NCBI GenBank assembly: GCA_964639225.1
Contig: CAZXCK010000021.1
Span: forward strand, 1-41,458
Length of the DNA stretch: 41,458 bases
DNA from: CAZXCK01 sp964639225
Lineage (GTDB): Bacteria > Chloroflexota > Anaerolineae > Aggregatilineales > Phototrophicaceae
Direction: 5' to 3'
Below, piece after piece: positions 17,255 through 24,751 of this stretch (its first letter is position 1; each line of letters begins with the position of its first letter). Both the position numbers and the translations under genes were made by a program. A model generated the notes under the pieces. The model worked only from the letters and a program-made list of their open reading frames with translations, was not told the origin of the DNA and did no database searches.

Positions 17255-17286
17255 GCCGGAGGGCCGGTATATACCGGCCCTCCGGC
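17255..17286. terminator. Intercistronic hairpin between binding protein and permease genes
   Basis: A perfect 32-bp palindrome of GCCGGAGGGCCGGTAT and its complement. As RNA it folds into a very stable stem with no T-run after it. It most likely acts as an attenuator or 3'-end stabiliser, so that the binding protein is made in excess over the permeases. Confidence 0.65.
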
Positions 17287-17319
17287 TTACAGTTGGCAAT
17301 CTTGTTTCAGATGCTGCGC

Positions 17320-18894
17320 TTATTCCTCGACGTACCACAGGTGAGCGTTGCTGATGTATGGACCACCACCCGCAGCCGGGAACCAGTGGAAGTCGCGCAG
17401 GCTGGGCGAGCCAACGCCGAAGCGCACGGCTGTCCACATGTAGCCTTCGAGGGCAACTTCATTCTGGAAAGCGCAGATGTCCTGCAGCAGTCCCAGGTAA
17501 GCATCCGGGTCGGCCTCGGCCTGGGCGGCTTCGAGCAGTTCCACCAATTCGGGGAATTCTTCGCCGGCCAATGGCAGCCCGTCAACGGTGTCCCAACCGC
17601 CGGAGACGTAGAAGGTGAAGGGGAAGTTACCCACGTTCACACCGATACCGCGATAGGAGATGTCCCAGCCTTCGCCCGTGTAGAAGTACGAGTTGTAGGT
17701 GGGCACGTCCTGCGACACGGGGACGATATTGACACCGACATCGGCCAGGAACGCCTGCTGCGCAGCCATCGCGTCCAGGTGGAACTGGCTGTCGTAGTAG
17801 GTCATCACCTCGATGGACTGGCTGCTGTCCCAGCCGGCTTCTGCCAGCAGTTCGCGGGCCAGGTCGGGGTCATAGGCATAGTCGTTATATTCTTCCGGCC
17901 ACATGGCGGGGAAGGGGGCGATACACGGGACGACCTCGGCAGTGCCTTCCAGGATGGTCTCGGTGATGGCTTCGCGGTCGATGGCGTACAGCATCGCCTG
18001 ACGCACGCGCACGTCGGCCAGGGCCGGGTTGCGCAGGTTGAAGATAAAGTAGTTGGTCACGCCCGACGGACCATCGTACAGGTCAAATTCGTCGGCCAGG
18101 CCGAGGGCCACGTCACCGCTGGCGTAAGTGAAGTCGATCTCGCCGGCTTCCAGCGCCAGGACAGCGGCTGTCTCATCGGCGAAGTAGCGGTTAACCAGGC
18201 GGTCCAGCTTGGGCGCGCCCCGGAAGTAGTCCGGGTTGGGAACCAGTGCCCAGAACTGGTCGTCTTCGAACTCGTCGTGCATGAAGGGGCCGGTACCGAT
18301 TGGATTGGTGAAGAACCAGTCCAGGTTCTGGTATTCAGCCGGGTTGATGTCGGCCAGTTCGTGCTCCGGCAGAATCCACAGGAAGATCATGAAGAAGGGC
18401 AGGCGCGGCCTGGGAGCGTCTACCTCGATCTGGACGGTCAGTTCGTCCAGCGCGGTGACCGACAGGACCGACTCACGCTGGAGCTGCGAGAGGGTCGGGA
18501 AGCTGGTAACGGCTTCGGGGTCCAGCGCCAGGTTCAGCGAGAAGACCACGTCATCGGCGGTAAGGGCTTCGCCGTCATGCCACAGCACGCCCTCGCGCAG
18601 TTCGAAGGTCCACACGGTGGCGTCGTCGTTGGAAGTCCACTCGACGGCGATCTCCGGCACGAGGCCGCTCATGGTCTCGTCCCAGCTAATCAGCGGCGAC
18701 CAGATTTTCGACAGCCAGTCGCGTCCGGCGGTGTCAAAGTACGGGATGACCTGTGGCGCGCCGCCCGGTCCCACGTCAAAGGCGCCGACCAGTGTCCCGC
18801 CGCCGCCAGCTTCGTCCTGTGCGCCTACCGAGGCGACCATCAGCGTAGAGAGTACGGCCAGGACCATCAACAGGGTCAAAAGTTTCCTACTCAT
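17320..18894 (-). CDS. ABC transporter solute-binding protein, family 5
   Basis: A 524-residue extracytoplasmic binding protein. Residues 1-25 form a signal peptide (MSRKLLTLLMVLAVLSTLMV...) with a likely type I site after GAQ. There is no lipobox Cys, although most family-5 proteins of single-membrane bacteria are lipoproteins. The fold landmarks are PLISWDETMSGLVPEIAVEW, then WTFELREGVLWHDGEALTADDVVFSL (the family signature region), then IGTGPFM and VRQAMLYAIDREAI. Family-5 proteins usually carry peptides, but relatives carry oligosaccharides, and the SatA protein for sialic acid belongs to this family, so a sialoside role is possible here. TTGGAGG lies about 12 nt before the ATG. It is the first gene of the minus-strand operon. 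Confidence 0.92.
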   Translation of the reverse strand: MSRKLLTLLMVLAVLSTLMVASVGAQDEAGGGGTLVGAFDVGPGGAPQVIPYFDTAGRDWLSKIWSPLISWDETMSGLVPEIAVEWTSNDDATVWTFELREGVLWHDGEALTADDVVFSLNLALDPEAVTSFPTLSQLQRESVLSVTALDELTVQIEVDAPRPRLPFFMIFLWILPEHELADINPAEYQNLDWFFTNPIGTGPFMHDEFEDDQFWALVPNPDYFRGAPKLDRLVNRYFADETAAVLALEAGEIDFTYASGDVALGLADEFDLYDGPSGVTNYFIFNLRNPALADVRVRQAMLYAIDREAITETILEGTAEVVPCIAPFPAMWPEEYNDYAYDPDLARELLAEAGWDSSQSIEVMTYYDSQFHLDAMAAQQAFLADVGVNIVPVSQDVPTYNSYFYTGEGWDISYRGIGVNVGNFPFTFYVSGGWDTVDGLPLAGEEFPELVELLEAAQAEADPDAYLGLLQDICAFQNEVALEGYMWTAVRFGVGSPSLRDFHWFPAAGGGPYISNAHLWYVEE

Positions 18895-18965
18895 CGAAAT
18901 TGTTCCTCCAAATGATACGATCTATTTAACGGAAACCTGAAGCGTGCTAAAAAGTGAAACAGGTC

Positions 18966-18977
18966 GATAACGTTATC
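18966..18977. promoter_or_regulatory. Palindromic operator candidate upstream of the binding protein
   Basis: GATAACGTTATC is a perfect 12-bp palindrome with an AACGTT centre typical of LacI-family operators, 72 nt before the start codon. A related palindrome with the same centre lies in the promoter of the + strand operon at 8332-8341. No cognate regulator is identified. Confidence 0.4.
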
Positions 18978-19035
18978 TCCTTTCCTGAAACGTAACCTGT
19001 CTTTCCGGGAACGCGGCCTGAGCCGCGCAAGTCTG

Positions 19036-19836
19036 CTATTCATTGATATAGCCCAGTCGCGCCGAGATCAGTTCGGTGGCCCAGCGCAGCGCCTCGCTGA
19101 CCTCTTTATCGCGCCCGGGGTGCATCTGCTCCTGCGGGCCGGAGACACTCAGGGCGGCGACGACATCGCTCCGGTAATTGCGGATCGGGCGAGCGATGCA
19201 GCGCACTTTTTCGCCGGTTTCGCCCTCGTCGGTGGCATAACCGTGCCGGCGTATACGTTCGAGTTCGGCCAGCAGTTCTTCTTCGGTGGTGATGGTCGTC
19301 TCCGACAGGCGCGGCAGCCCGTGCCGGGCGATCATATCCTGCCAGATGTGGTCCGGGCTGTAGGCCAGCATCACCTTGCCCAGCGCCGTGCAGTGAGCCG
19401 GAGCGCGCTTGCCGATGCGCGTGTACATGCCCTGGGTCTGCAGACCTTCCACGCGCTCGATATACATGATCTCACCCTCGCTGAGCACGGCCAGATGTAC
19501 CGTCTCGTTGACGCGCCGCATCAGCGATTTCATGACCGATATGGATTGTACGCCGAGGTTGACCTGGTCAATGACAGCGCCGCGCAGGTGGAGCATACGC
19601 ACGCCCAGGGTGTATTTGTGCGTGTCGATGTTGCGCTCGACGTAGCCGAGTCTGGTGAGGGTGTGCAGCAATCGGTGGACGGTCGTGAGGGGCAGGCCGC
19701 TTTTCTCTGCGATGTCCGTGACGCCTAAGTGCTGGTCGGACTGGCCGAGCAGTTCCAGCACGGTGAAGGCGCGGACAATAGATTGAACTGACTGGCTACT
19801 TTTATCCATCGATTTCTTGGCTTTTAATAACATCAT
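19036..19836 (-). CDS. IclR-family transcriptional regulator
   Basis: A 266-residue regulator. Residues about 15-75 are the winged helix (SVQSIVRAFTVLELL, then LPLTTVHRLLHTLTRLGYVER), and about 85-260 the IclR effector domain, with RIGKRAPAHCTALGKVMLAY, HGLPRLSETTIT, YATDEGETGEKVRCIARPI and VAALSVSGP as typical segments. I chose the ATG at 19836 because GGAGT lies five bases upstream; ATG 19809 is also possible, and longer starts have no ribosome site. Two probable operators lie directly upstream (19882 and 19904), implying autoregulation. A matching palindrome at 8315 suggests it also controls the UroD-Gfo-sialidase-FAH operon. IclR proteins usually respond to small organic acids or sugar acids, which fits. 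Confidence 0.9.
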   Translation of the reverse strand: MMLLKAKKSMDKSSQSVQSIVRAFTVLELLGQSDQHLGVTDIAEKSGLPLTTVHRLLHTLTRLGYVERNIDTHKYTLGVRMLHLRGAVIDQVNLGVQSISVMKSLMRRVNETVHLAVLSEGEIMYIERVEGLQTQGMYTRIGKRAPAHCTALGKVMLAYSPDHIWQDMIARHGLPRLSETTITTEEELLAELERIRRHGYATDEGETGEKVRCIARPIRNYRSDVVAALSVSGPQEQMHPGRDKEVSEALRWATELISARLGYINE

Positions 19837-19881
19837 TTTGACTCCAACATAACACCCATTGGATTCCGCGGTCAACCAACG

Positions 19882-19898
19882 TTTCCGCATAGTGGAAG
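19882..19898. promoter_or_regulatory. Probable IclR operator (autoregulatory, site 1)
   Basis: TTTCCGCATAGTGGAAG; differs from the perfect palindrome at 8315-8331 at only three of 17 positions. It lies about 45 nt upstream of the iclR start. Confidence 0.65.
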
Positions 19899-19903
19899 GG
19901 TTT

Positions 19904-19920
19904 GTCTCACATTATGGAAA
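19904..19920. promoter_or_regulatory. Possible second IclR half-site
   Basis: The right arm TGGAAA and the central CACA are kept, with the left arm degraded. It is spaced 22 bp (two helical turns) from site 1, as expected for tandem IclR dimers. Confidence 0.4.
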
Positions 19921-19946
19921 AGTGGGGCGGGCGGTGAGCGTGCGCC

Positions 19947-20147
19947 GGGTGCGTTCGGCTTTGGGGGCAGACCTGCCTCGCCCGGCGTTGGAACATAAGC
20001 TGCTTGCAGCAGGCAACAGGAAGCGAATGGCATATACGCCACCCTTACGGGCGGGGGGCGCTGGCGAAGGCATGCTACGAGATTGGTTTATCCGCATTAA
20101 TTCGTTAAAGCGCAGCAGCGCGCCTGCCCCAATTTCCGGATGCACCC
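19947..20147. repeat. Degenerate copy of a MITE-like element
   Basis: It begins GGGTGCGTTCGGCTTTGGGG and ends with a segment whose last 21 bases are identical to the right terminus of the element at 30197-30411. The interior keeps CGCCCGGCGTT and CAGGAAGCG in the same order. No target-site duplication remains, so this is an old copy. It lies just upstream of the deaminase promoter. Confidence 0.7.
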
Positions 20148-20164
20148 CTCGTTCCCTGCCGGAT

Positions 20165-20194
20165 TTGTCGGTCCTGACTCAAAACGTGTACACT
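20165..20194 (+). promoter_or_regulatory. Candidate promoter of adenine deaminase
   Basis: TTGTCG (-35), an 18-nt spacer and TACACT (-10), starting 18 nt beyond the repeat element. Confidence 0.4.
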
Positions 20195-20275
20195 GAATGT
20201 GAGGATTCTCTTGCATTCTGTATTTGCTGGGTCCATTTTCGGGGGGCTGCGTTCGCGCCTGTCAGGAGGGGTGAT

Positions 20276-21982
20276 ATGGTACTTGTGGATCGACTGTCTG
20301 TTGCACGCGGCGACCAGGATGCCGATCTGGTGCTGCGTAACGCCCAACTGGTCAACGTGATATCCGGCGAGATTTACCGGACTGACATCGTGGTGGCTGG
20401 GCGGTATATCGTCGCGCTTGGGGATGGCTATCGGGGCAAACGCGAGATCGACCTGCAGGGGCGTTATGTTTGCCCCGGATTTATCGACGCGCATGTTCAT
20501 ATCGAGAGCAGCCTGGTGACGCCGCCGCAGTTCGCGCGCGCGGTGCTGCCGCACGGTGTGACGACGGTCATCACCGACCCGCACGAGATCGCCAATGTGC
20601 TGGGCCTGGAAGGGATGCGCTTTATGCTGGAACGCGCCAAGCACGGTCCGCTGAGTATGTTCGTCATGGTGTCGAGTTGTGTCCCGGCCACTCATATGGA
20701 GACCAGCGGCGCCCGGCTGAATGCCGAGGATATCGAGCCGCTGCTGCCACATCAGTGGGTGCTGGGTCTGGCGGAGGTGATGAACTATCCGGGTGTCGCC
20801 TATGGTGACGACGACATGCTGGATAAAATCGCGCTGTATGCTCACAAATCGCTGGACGGCCACTGCCCCGGCATGACCGGCAAGCTGCTCAACGCCTACG
20901 TAACCGCCGGTATTCAGAGCGAGCACGAATGCACTACTATCGACGAGGCGCTGGAAAAGCTGCGCGCTGGCATGACGATCTTCATCCGTGAGGGCACCGC
21001 CACGCGCAATCTGCTGCCGCTGCTGCCTCTGATTACGCCGCAGAACCACACCAGCATCTGTTTCTGCACGGATGATCGTGTGCCCGCCAGTTTGCTGGAT
21101 GACGGCTCAATCGATTATATGATCCGGGTGGCGATTGAGAACGGAATCGATCCGGTGATGGCCATTCGCATGGGGACGATCAACACCGCCCGGCACTTTG
21201 GCCTGAAAAAGCACGGCGCGGTGGCTCCCGGTCGTTATGCCGATATGGTTGTGTTCTCCGATCTGCATAATCTGGTGCCGGAGATGGTGTTCCGGGGTGG
21301 CAAGCTGGTGGCGCAGGATGGCGACATGCTGACGAACTCGCTGCCGCTGCGACCCTATGACCTGCGCAGCACGGTCAACGTGCGCACCGACGCGCTCGAT
21401 TTTGGTATTCCGGCGCGCGGTGAGCACGTTCGAGTGATCGGCGCTATACAGGATCAGATCGTCACCCGGCATCTGGTCGAAGATGTGGCGCTTGCGGATG
21501 GTTACGCCGTGCCGGACGTGGCGCGTGACCTGCTTAAGTTCGCCGTCATCGAGCGCCATCGGGCCAGCGGCAACATGGGCAAGGGTTTCGTCAAAGGGTT
21601 TGGCCTCAGACGCGGCGCTATCGCCGGGACGGTTGCCCACGACCATCATAATCTGACGGTCATCGGCGCCGACGACGCCAGCATGCGCCATGCGGCCCAG
21701 GCGGTGATCGACATGGGGGGCGGGCTGGTTGTAGCCAACGGCGAGCAGATTATCGCCCAACTGCCGCTGCCGGTGGCCGGTCTGATGAGTGAAGCGCCCA
21801 TCGATGACGTGCGCCGGGAGTATGACGCGCTGACCAGCGCCGCGCGCCAATTGGGCAGCTCGATGGCGGACCCCTTTATGACGATGAGCTTTATGGGGCT
21901 GGAAGTGATCCCCAGCCTCAAGCTTACCGATGTCGGACTGGTGGATGTGGAGCAGTTCGCGGTGATTGACCTGTTCCTGTAA
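20276..21982 (+). CDS. ade: Adenine deaminase
   Basis: A 568-residue metal-dependent amidohydrolase converting adenine to hypoxanthine and ammonia in purine salvage. The N-terminal beta domain (ADLVLRNAQLVNVISGEIYRT) leads to the metal motif GFIDAHVHIESS (about 63-75) and to TTVITDPHEIANVLG, a signature of AdeC-type deaminases. Later landmarks are GHCPGMTG, IREGTATRNLLPL and ICFCTDDRVP. The C-terminal adenine-deaminase domain contains KGFVKGFGLRRGAIAGTVAHDHHN. Length is normal for the family. The ATG at 20276 follows a strong AGGAGGGG ribosome site; the open frame before it is not coding. It is a single gene between the iclR region and the ATPase operon. Confidence 0.93.
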   Translation: MVLVDRLSVARGDQDADLVLRNAQLVNVISGEIYRTDIVVAGRYIVALGDGYRGKREIDLQGRYVCPGFIDAHVHIESSLVTPPQFARAVLPHGVTTVITDPHEIANVLGLEGMRFMLERAKHGPLSMFVMVSSCVPATHMETSGARLNAEDIEPLLPHQWVLGLAEVMNYPGVAYGDDDMLDKIALYAHKSLDGHCPGMTGKLLNAYVTAGIQSEHECTTIDEALEKLRAGMTIFIREGTATRNLLPLLPLITPQNHTSICFCTDDRVPASLLDDGSIDYMIRVAIENGIDPVMAIRMGTINTARHFGLKKHGAVAPGRYADMVVFSDLHNLVPEMVFRGGKLVAQDGDMLTNSLPLRPYDLRSTVNVRTDALDFGIPARGEHVRVIGAIQDQIVTRHLVEDVALADGYAVPDVARDLLKFAVIERHRASGNMGKGFVKGFGLRRGAIAGTVAHDHHNLTVIGADDASMRHAAQAVIDMGGGLVVANGEQIIAQLPLPVAGLMSEAPIDDVRREYDALTSAARQLGSSMADPFMTMSFMGLEVIPSLKLTDVGLVDVEQFAVIDLFL

Positions 21983-22084
21983 TCCACCGTAAGGGAACGA
22001 ACTCGGTGTTGAACGAATTAAGATTAGCCTGTAGGCTGGGAGTGTTAACTGATTCCGATATACGTCTGGTGGTTTTTCGGCATA

Positions 22085-22113
22085 TTGCGAGGGGCCTGTA
22101 GTAGGCGTATATT
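22085..22113 (+). promoter_or_regulatory. Candidate promoter of the N-ATPase operon
   Basis: TTGCGA (-35), a 17-nt spacer and TATATT (-10), leaving a leader of about 100 nt before atpD. A second, weaker candidate lies at 22009-22037 (TTGAAC, 17 nt, TAGGCT). Confidence 0.5.
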
Positions 22114-22219
22114 GTAATCATCGAGTGTTGGCCGCAAATGCCACCGTACACCAGAATCGATGAGTGTGCGCGTTGGATATGCCGGGCCGACAGCAAAACA
22201 AGTGAATACGGAGACACAC

Positions 22220-23683
22220 ATGGTCCTGAACCGGATTTCCGAAGCGAATGGGCATCGGAATGAAAACCGCCAGCGCGGTGAGGTGATTTCCGTGCGCAGC
22301 AGTGTGGTCGATGTGCGGTTTACCGATCACCTGCCAGACATTAACAACGCGCTGCACACCGAGGATGAGCGCATCATCATGGAAGTGCAGACGCACCTGG
22401 ATGAGCATACGGTGCGTTGTATCGCGCTGAACGCTACACGCGGCCTCTATCGGGGCGCAGCGGTTATTGACACCGGTGATGCGATCCAGGTGCCGGTCGG
22501 TGATGAGCTGCTGGGGCGCATGTTCAACGTGTTCGGGCAGACGATCGACGATGGCCCGGCCATCGAAAACGTGGCTTATGCCGCCATCCACCAGCAGACG
22601 GTCCCACTCAGCCAGCAGACGACTTCTTCAGAAATTCTCATTACGGGCATCAAAGCTATCGACATCCTGGCACCGCTGGAGCGCGGCGGCAAGGCGGGGC
22701 TGTTCGGCGGGGCGGGCGTGGGCAAGACGGTGCTCATCACCGAGATGATTAACAACATGGTGAGCCGTCACAGCGGCGTGAGTATTTTCTGCGGCATCGG
22801 CGAGCGTTCGCGTGAGGCCGAAGAGCTTTACCGCGATGTGCAGGATGCTGGCGTGCTCGAAAACACGGTACTGGTCTTCGGGCAGATGAACGAGCCGCCT
22901 GGCGCGCGCCTGCGGGTGGGCCATTCCGCGATGACGATGGCCGAGTACTTCCGCGACCAGCAGCACCGCGACGTACTGATGCTCATCGACAACATTTACC
23001 GCTTTGTGCAGGCCGGCTCTGAGGTGTCCGGGTTGATGGGGCGGCTGCCGTCGCGCCTGGGCTACCAGCCCACGCTGGGCACGGAACTGGCCCAGCTTGA
23101 AGAACGCATTACCAGCACCCGGTCGGCGGCGATCACGTCGGTGCAGGCCGTTTATGTGCCGGCGGACGACTTCACCGACCCGGCGGTGGTACACACGTTC
23201 ACGCACCTCACGGCGTCGATTGTGCTGTCGCGTGAGCGCGCCAGCCGAGGTCTGTACCCGGCTATCGACCCGCTGCGCTCGGAATCGCGGATGCTGGTGC
23301 CGCATTCGGTCGGTGAGCGGCATTACAACATCGCCCGCGCCGTCCGCGAGACATTGGCCAACTACGAAGAACTCAAAGATGTGATCGCTATGCTGGGTGC
23401 TGAGGAACTGTCGCAGCGCGACCAGCGGATCGTCAATCGGGCGCGCCGCCTGGAGCGTTTCCTCACGCAGCCGTTTTTCACCACCGAGCAGTTTACTGGT
23501 TTGCAGGGTGAAATGGTCGACCTGAATGACGCCCTCGACGGCTGCGAACGCATTATGAACGATGAGTTCTACGACTATCCGGAATCGGCGCTGTACATGA
23601 TCGGCGCGGTGGACCAGGCGAAGGACAAAGCGCGGGATAAGGGTTACGACCCGGACGCACCTGAGGAAAACGGGGAGGAATAG
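22220..23683 (+). CDS. atpD: N-ATPase beta subunit
   Basis: A 487-residue catalytic subunit. GEVISVRSSVVDVRF begins the beta-barrel, and the P-loop is GGAGVGKTVL. GERSREAEELYRD matches the usual GER...GNDLY region, DVLMLIDNIYRF is the Walker B region (Tyr where most beta subunits have Phe), and RLPSRLGYQPTLGTELAQLEERI is the hinge segment. The divergence from housekeeping F1 beta is typical of N-ATPases. It hydrolyses or synthesises ATP with alpha, driving gamma rotation. The ATG at 22220 is preceded by GGAG; ATG 22160 lacks a ribosome site. First gene of a nine-gene operon in the N-ATPase order D-C-Q-R-B-E-F-A-G. Confidence 0.95.
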   Translation: MVLNRISEANGHRNENRQRGEVISVRSSVVDVRFTDHLPDINNALHTEDERIIMEVQTHLDEHTVRCIALNATRGLYRGAAVIDTGDAIQVPVGDELLGRMFNVFGQTIDDGPAIENVAYAAIHQQTVPLSQQTTSSEILITGIKAIDILAPLERGGKAGLFGGAGVGKTVLITEMINNMVSRHSGVSIFCGIGERSREAEELYRDVQDAGVLENTVLVFGQMNEPPGARLRVGHSAMTMAEYFRDQQHRDVLMLIDNIYRFVQAGSEVSGLMGRLPSRLGYQPTLGTELAQLEERITSTRSAAITSVQAVYVPADDFTDPAVVHTFTHLTASIVLSRERASRGLYPAIDPLRSESRMLVPHSVGERHYNIARAVRETLANYEELKDVIAMLGAEELSQRDQRIVNRARRLERFLTQPFFTTEQFTGLQGEMVDLNDALDGCERIMNDEFYDYPESALYMIGAVDQAKDKARDKGYDPDAPEENGEE

Positions 23684-23698
23684 TCAGGAAAAGCGGCT

Positions 23699-24097
23699 AT
23701 GACGATGCATCTGACAGTACTGCTCCCGCGCCAGGTTTACGTTGATGAACCGGTGGCGCGCATCTCTGGCGAGGCCGAAAACGGCTCGTTCACGCTGCTG
23801 CCGCGTCACATCGACTTTGTGACCGTGCTGGTGCCGGGGCTGCTGTCGTTTATCGACGAAGCCGGTGACGAGTCTTTTTTGGCTACCGACAGCGGTATCC
23901 TGGTTAAGGTTGGTTCACAGGTGCGCGTTTCCACACGCCGGGCGGCGCGCGGCTCTGACCTGGAGACGCTGCGGCAGATCGCCGAGGAGGAGTTCAGCAC
24001 GTTGGACGAGCACGAGCGCCAGGCTCGTGCTGTGCTGCTGAGCCTGGAAATGGACCTGGTGCGTCGCTTTATTGAACTGGGGAGTCGCAGAGTATGA
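23699..24097 (+). CDS. atpC: N-ATPase epsilon subunit
   Basis: A 132-residue subunit of the central stalk, linking gamma to the c-ring. The N-terminal beta-sandwich shows ISGEAENGSFTLLPRHIDFVTVLVPG, the N-ATPase counterpart of the GxxGxxxxLPxH region of standard epsilon. GILVKVGSQVRVSTRRA closes the sandwich, and a C-terminal helical pair follows (about 85-130). It follows atpD after 15 nt; its stop overlaps the start of atpQ as ATGA. N-ATPases place epsilon second in the operon, next to beta, as here. Confidence 0.9.
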   Translation: MTMHLTVLLPRQVYVDEPVARISGEAENGSFTLLPRHIDFVTVLVPGLLSFIDEAGDESFLATDSGILVKVGSQVRVSTRRAARGSDLETLRQIAEEEFSTLDEHERQARAVLLSLEMDLVRRFIELGSRRV

Positions 24098-24468
24098 GCA
24101 CCGGACGCCCGAACCCCAAGAAATCAGACGACTCGACCGAGTCGGTCAACCAGATGATCGAGGATATTGGTCGCAAGGCGAAGCGCAAGCTGCGCGCCCG
24201 GCGGACCCGCCAGGACAGCATCTGGTATGGTATGGGCATGGTGGGCATGGTGGGCTGGTCGGTGGCGATCCCCACTGTGCTGGGTGTGGCCGCTGGTCTG
24301 TGGCTGGACGAACGAGTCGAAGTCGAGTTTTCGTGGACGCTGACGCTGCTCATCACCGGCGTGGTCATCGGTTGTCTCAATGCCTGGTACTGGATCAGCA
24401 AGGAGCGCACCTTCATCATCAACCAGCGCGACGGCGATGAGGACGAGGAGAACGATGATGCCGGATAA
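24094..24468 (+). CDS. atpQ: N-ATPase subunit AtpQ
   Basis: A 124-residue protein with a charged N-terminal half (about 1-45, basic KAKRKLRARRTRQD), two membrane helices (about 46-70, MGMVGMVGWSVAIPTVLGVAAGLWL, and about 80-101, TLTLLITGVVIGCLNAWYW) and an acidic tail. This is the size and shape of AtpQ, an AtpI-like component found only in N-ATPase operons, whose role is thought to be assembly of the c-ring or cation supply to it. It starts inside the atpC stop (ATGA) and overlaps atpR by about 14 nt. Confidence 0.85.
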   Translation: MSTGRPNPKKSDDSTESVNQMIEDIGRKAKRKLRARRTRQDSIWYGMGMVGMVGWSVAIPTVLGVAAGLWLDERVEVEFSWTLTLLITGVVIGCLNAWYWISKERTFIINQRDGDEDEENDDAG

Positions 24469-24742
24469 CGCCCTGGCTATTGTCATTTCGCTGGTGGCCG
24501 GGAGTGTCGCCGGGGTAGTGTTTTTCGGCGGTCTGTGGTTCACGGTTCAGCGGATGCTGGTGGTGCGTCATCCGGCCCTGCTGATGATGGCCAGCCTGGC
24601 GGTGCGCGCGGCGATTGTGCTGGCCATCTTCGCCGTGTCGTCCGATGGCCAGGCGATGCGTATTCTGGCCAGCCTGGGCGGGTTTCTGCTGGTTCGTTTC
24701 GTCATGGTGCGCCATTTTGAACCGCAGTCGAAATCACTTTAG
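24455..24742 (+). CDS. atpR: N-ATPase subunit AtpR
   Basis: About 95 residues with three predicted membrane helices (ALAIVISLVAGSVAGVVFFGGLWF, then LLMMASLAVRAAIVLAIFAV, then ILASLGGFLLVRFVMV). The Arg residues inside helices two and three (LAVRAA and LLVRFV) are a known feature of AtpR and have been proposed to interact with c-ring carboxylates during assembly. The ATG at 24455 or 24458 follows GAGGAG and lies within the end of atpQ. Function is known only by association with N-ATPase operons. Confidence 0.85.
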   Translation: MMPDNALAIVISLVAGSVAGVVFFGGLWFTVQRMLVVRHPALLMMASLAVRAAIVLAIFAVSSDGQAMRILASLGGFLLVRFVMVRHFEPQSKSL

Positions 24743-24751
24743 GAGCGGTTT

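Larger units (their letters stand above)
19837..20275. other. Non-coding region between iclR and adenine deaminase
   Basis: No gene is supported. In order, it contains the iclR ribosome site, two IclR-type palindromes (19882-19920), a degenerate MITE-like repeat (19947-20147), a candidate promoter for the deaminase (20165-20194) and the deaminase ribosome site. The long open frame continuing upstream from the deaminase into this stretch is not coding-like. Confidence 0.75.

Noticed and set aside
17251..18915. 554-codon open frame on the + strand
   Set aside because: It is antisense to the solute-binding protein, which has a signal peptide and clear family motifs; the opposite frame is low-complexity and kept open by GC-rich codons.
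19859..20275. N-terminal extension of adenine deaminase
   Set aside because: Family similarity starts at 20276 after AGGAGGGG; the extension crosses IclR sites and a repeat element.
22160..22219. Earlier ATG for atpD
   Set aside because: No ribosome site, and the 20 added residues are not found in beta subunits; ATG 22220 has GGAG upstream.
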